This document shows positions 61,993-64,000 of a DNA stretch of 64,000 bases, piece by piece (positions within the stretch are counted from its first letter, which is position 1; the number at the start of each line of letters is the position of its first letter). Made by a program: the position numbers and the translations under genes. A model generated the notes under the pieces. That model did no database searches, had not been told where the DNA came from, and saw only the letters and a list, made by a program, of their open reading frames with translations. The stretch spans positions 26,176 to 90,175 of the forward strand of contig CALXCO010000006.1 in NCBI GenBank assembly GCA_944386805.1, read 5' to 3'. The DNA comes from an uncultured Clostridia bacterium. GTDB lineage: Bacteria; Bacillota; Clostridia; Oscillospirales; Ruminococcaceae.

Positions 61993-63777
61993 ATGCTGTA
62001 TCCAGTTATGACGGAATCTCGTATGTTGTTTGACCTGAGCGGAATCTGGACGTTTAAAACCGAAAAGGAGGAAGGCGAGGGCAAACATGCCCAGTGGTAT
62101 GCTGCTCCGTTGGAAGGCGGATGCACAATGCCGGTTCCTGCTTCTTATAACGATATCAAAACCTCGGAAGAATTGAGAGATTATCGTGGCACGGTATATT
62201 ACCAGCGAAAAGTTTCAGTCTCTGCTCCGATGCTTGCCCAGCGTTTGGTTTTGCGCTGCGCCGCAGTTACCCATCATGCAGAGGTTTATCTGAATGGTGT
62301 ATTGGTTGCAAGCCATAAGGGTGGATTTTTGCCTTTTGAAGCGGATATTACCGAAGTTGCCCATCCCGGTGATAACCTTCTGACAATTGCGGTCAGCAAT
62401 ATTATCGACCATACAACACTTCCCGTTGGAGAACAGAAAGTTACACCTGCCGGCAGAAAATATAATGCGACGAATTTTGACTTTTTTAACTATGCCGGTA
62501 TTACACGCCCTGTTAAGCTGTATACAACACCGCGTAATTATATCCGTGATCTGACTGTCACTTCTGCTGTTGATTTTGACAAGAACAGCGCAGATCTGCA
62601 CTATTCAGTCGATACCGTAGGTGATGGGAATTGCCGGGTTGAAGTCTTTGACGAATCGGGAAAACTGGTCACTGGTGCGGATGGCAGCGAGGGCGTACTG
62701 CATATCGATGACGTTCATCTGTGGCAGCCGCTGCATGCTTATCTGTATGATATCCGGGTAACCTTTGGGGAGGACTGTTATACCCTTCCTTATGGAGTCC
62801 GTACCGTCCGGGTGGATGGCTGCCATTTCCTGATCAATGAACGTCCCTTTTACTTTAAGGGATATGGAAAACATGAGGATACCTACCCCAATGGACGTGG
62901 CTTGAATGAGGCAATGAACGTTAAAGATCTGGCACTGCTGAAATGGCAGGGTGCCAACTCTTTCCGTACCAGCCATTATCCCTATTCGGAAGAAATGATG
63001 CGACTGTGTGATCGTGAAGGTATTGTCGTAATCGATGAAGTACCGGCAGTTGGGCTGAACTTCCGAATGGGCGGTGGATTTTTTGGTGCATCCCATGCTT
63101 CTACTTTTGGGCCGGAATACGGGGTGCAGACATTCAGCCATCATCAGGATGTTATTCGCGATTTGATTGCACGGGATAAGAACCTTGCCTGTGTTGTGAT
63201 GTGGAGTATCGCCAATGAGCCTGATTCTGCCGGTAAGGAGGCCGCTGATTACTTCCTGCCGTTGTTTGAGCTGGCAAAGAAACTCGACCCGCAGAAACGC
63301 CCCTGTACGTTAATCAACGTGCAGATGATTTCCTTCGATCAGGAAGTTACAAAAGAAGTCTGTGATGTTATTTGTCTGAACCGTTACTTTGGCTGGTATG
63401 AGTGCGGCGGAGACCTGGCATCTGCTGAAAAACAGCTGCGTGCCGAATTGGAAAAATGGGCTTCGCTTGGAAAACCGATCGTGTTTACTGAATTTGGCGC
63501 TGACACCGTTGCCGGGTTCCACGACGCAACACCTGTAATGTTTACTGAGGAATATCAGGTAAACTATTATGAGATGAATACGCGGGTATTTGATGAGTTC
63601 CCGCAGGTTCAGGGTGAGCAGGCATGGAATTTTGCCGATTTTGCTACCTCTCAGGGTGTTGTTCGCGTTCAGGGTAACAAAAAGGGTCTCTTTACCCGCG
63701 ACCGTAAACCGAAAATGGCTGCACATTATCTGCGTGCCCGTTGGCTTAAAATTCCGGAGTTTGATTATAAAAAGTAA
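61993..63777 (+). CDS. uidA: Beta-glucuronidase (GH2)
   Basis: 594-residue GH2 glycosidase releasing glucuronic acid from conjugates. A sugar-binding domain, immunoglobulin-like domain and TIM barrel occur in order. The acid/base Glu is in WSIANEPDS and the nucleophile Glu in FTEFGAD. The glucuronidase-specific NxKG motif, recognising the carboxylate, is QGNKKGLFTRDRKPK. No signal peptide, so it is cytoplasmic. The active-site loop around AVGLNFRMGGGFFG is long enough for the 'loop 1' class that acts on small drug glucuronides. The promoter is weak (TACAAT without a -35), suggesting activator control by the AraC gene before it. Confidence 0.93.
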   Translation: MLYPVMTESRMLFDLSGIWTFKTEKEEGEGKHAQWYAAPLEGGCTMPVPASYNDIKTSEELRDYRGTVYYQRKVSVSAPMLAQRLVLRCAAVTHHAEVYLNGVLVASHKGGFLPFEADITEVAHPGDNLLTIAVSNIIDHTTLPVGEQKVTPAGRKYNATNFDFFNYAGITRPVKLYTTPRNYIRDLTVTSAVDFDKNSADLHYSVDTVGDGNCRVEVFDESGKLVTGADGSEGVLHIDDVHLWQPLHAYLYDIRVTFGEDCYTLPYGVRTVRVDGCHFLINERPFYFKGYGKHEDTYPNGRGLNEAMNVKDLALLKWQGANSFRTSHYPYSEEMMRLCDREGIVVIDEVPAVGLNFRMGGGFFGASHASTFGPEYGVQTFSHHQDVIRDLIARDKNLACVVMWSIANEPDSAGKEAADYFLPLFELAKKLDPQKRPCTLINVQMISFDQEVTKEVCDVICLNRYFGWYECGGDLASAEKQLRAELEKWASLGKPIVFTEFGADTVAGFHDATPVMFTEEYQVNYYEMNTRVFDEFPQVQGEQAWNFADFATSQGVVRVQGNKKGLFTRDRKPKMAAHYLRARWLKIPEFDYKK

Positions 63778-63800
63778 TCATTAAGTAACTGCATAATATA

Positions 63801-63831
63801 GCGGGTGGAATACTAAAGAAATTCCACCCGC
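63801..63831 (+). terminator. Hairpin after beta-glucuronidase
   Basis: GCGGGTGGAAT pairs with ATTCCACCCGC. No T-tract follows directly, so its strength as a terminator is uncertain. Confidence 0.55.
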
Positions 63832-63864
63832 TAATAAAAAAGTTGAATTTTTTTCAAAAAAGTA

Positions 63865-63893
63865 TTGACAAAGCAATCGGCTTGTGGTATTAT
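63865..63893 (+). promoter_or_regulatory. Promoter of the initiator tRNA
   Basis: TTGACA and TATTAT separated by 17 bp with extended TGG; a TATAAT three bases later is an alternative -10 with longer spacing. Confidence 0.75.
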
Positions 63894-63927
63894 AATAGAG
63901 TACTGAGGAACAGTGCAGTACAGATAT

Positions 63928-64000
<73 letters not shown>

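Overview
The window looks like chromosome from a gut-type anaerobic Clostridium relative, probably Oscillospiraceae/Ruminococcaceae. That is an inference from gene content: an IspH-ribosomal protein S1 fusion, a flavodiiron oxygen reductase, pyruvate phosphate dikinase plus acetate kinase, a Na+-pumping decarboxylase subunit, a SigV/RsiV lysozyme-sensing pair, phosphocholine metabolism together with a choline-binding surface protein, and a GH2 beta-glucuronidase. Genes are densely packed on both strands. I see no transposase, prophage, CRISPR array or rRNA. The right edge cuts an initiator tRNA and the left edge cuts a xylulokinase-type gene.

Layout. 1-2.8 kb: LacI-type regulator with sugar kinase, then flavodiiron protein (all minus). 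3-5.8 kb: Hsp20 behind a CIRCE operator, and a REC/HD-GYP/PAS/GGDEF regulator. 6-9.6 kb: a three-domain protein (winged helix, nucleotidyltransferase, choline kinase) with a BCCT transporter. 9.7-11.1 kb: ECF sigma factor and RsiV-like anti-sigma. 11.2-16 kb (minus): GH3 glycosidase, OadB/OadG-like sodium pump subunits behind a structured leader, membrane GGDEF protein. 16.2-17.3 kb: two poorly known small proteins. 17.4-29.1 kb (minus): ppdK, ackA, an FGGY kinase, and the run regulator-tmcAL-cmk-plsC-ispH/rpsA. 29.3-37 kb (plus): ornithine cyclodeaminase-like enzyme, D-2-hydroxyacid dehydrogenase, and a five-gene peptide/nickel-type ABC importer behind a MerR-type promoter. 37-47.4 kb: CNNM/CBS membrane protein, candidate sRNA, citrate synthase, cytoplasmic GGT-like enzyme, DUF3783 protein, lipoprotein with a two-component system, acetyltransferase. 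47.4-58.4 kb: DUF1385-prmC-recA-recX-rimO-pgsA, cysE-cysS, a PfkB-type kinase and a flavoprotein. 58.5-64 kb: secreted choline-binding protein, AraC regulator, beta-glucuronidase, tRNA-fMet.

How the genes fit together. (1) Surface phosphocholine: the 6.0-9.6 kb pair would import and activate choline, and the 58.5-60.3 kb protein has choline-binding-type repeats. The enzyme carries its own DNA-binding domain and its promoter carries two tandem 15-bp palindromes, which suggests a self-regulating trigger enzyme. (2) Stress control is readable in the DNA: CIRCE at hsp20, a PerR-like box at the flavodiiron gene, and an ECF-type promoter before sigV. (3) Several leaders look regulatory: a Cys-Cys leader peptide with a terminator-like hairpin before cysE; terminator-containing leaders before the ABC importer, oadB and the 57.0 kb flavoprotein; and a free-standing candidate sRNA at 38.5-38.7 kb with C-rich, anti-Shine-Dalgarno-like loops.

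All calls come from reading the sequence. No database search, structure prediction or expression evidence was available.
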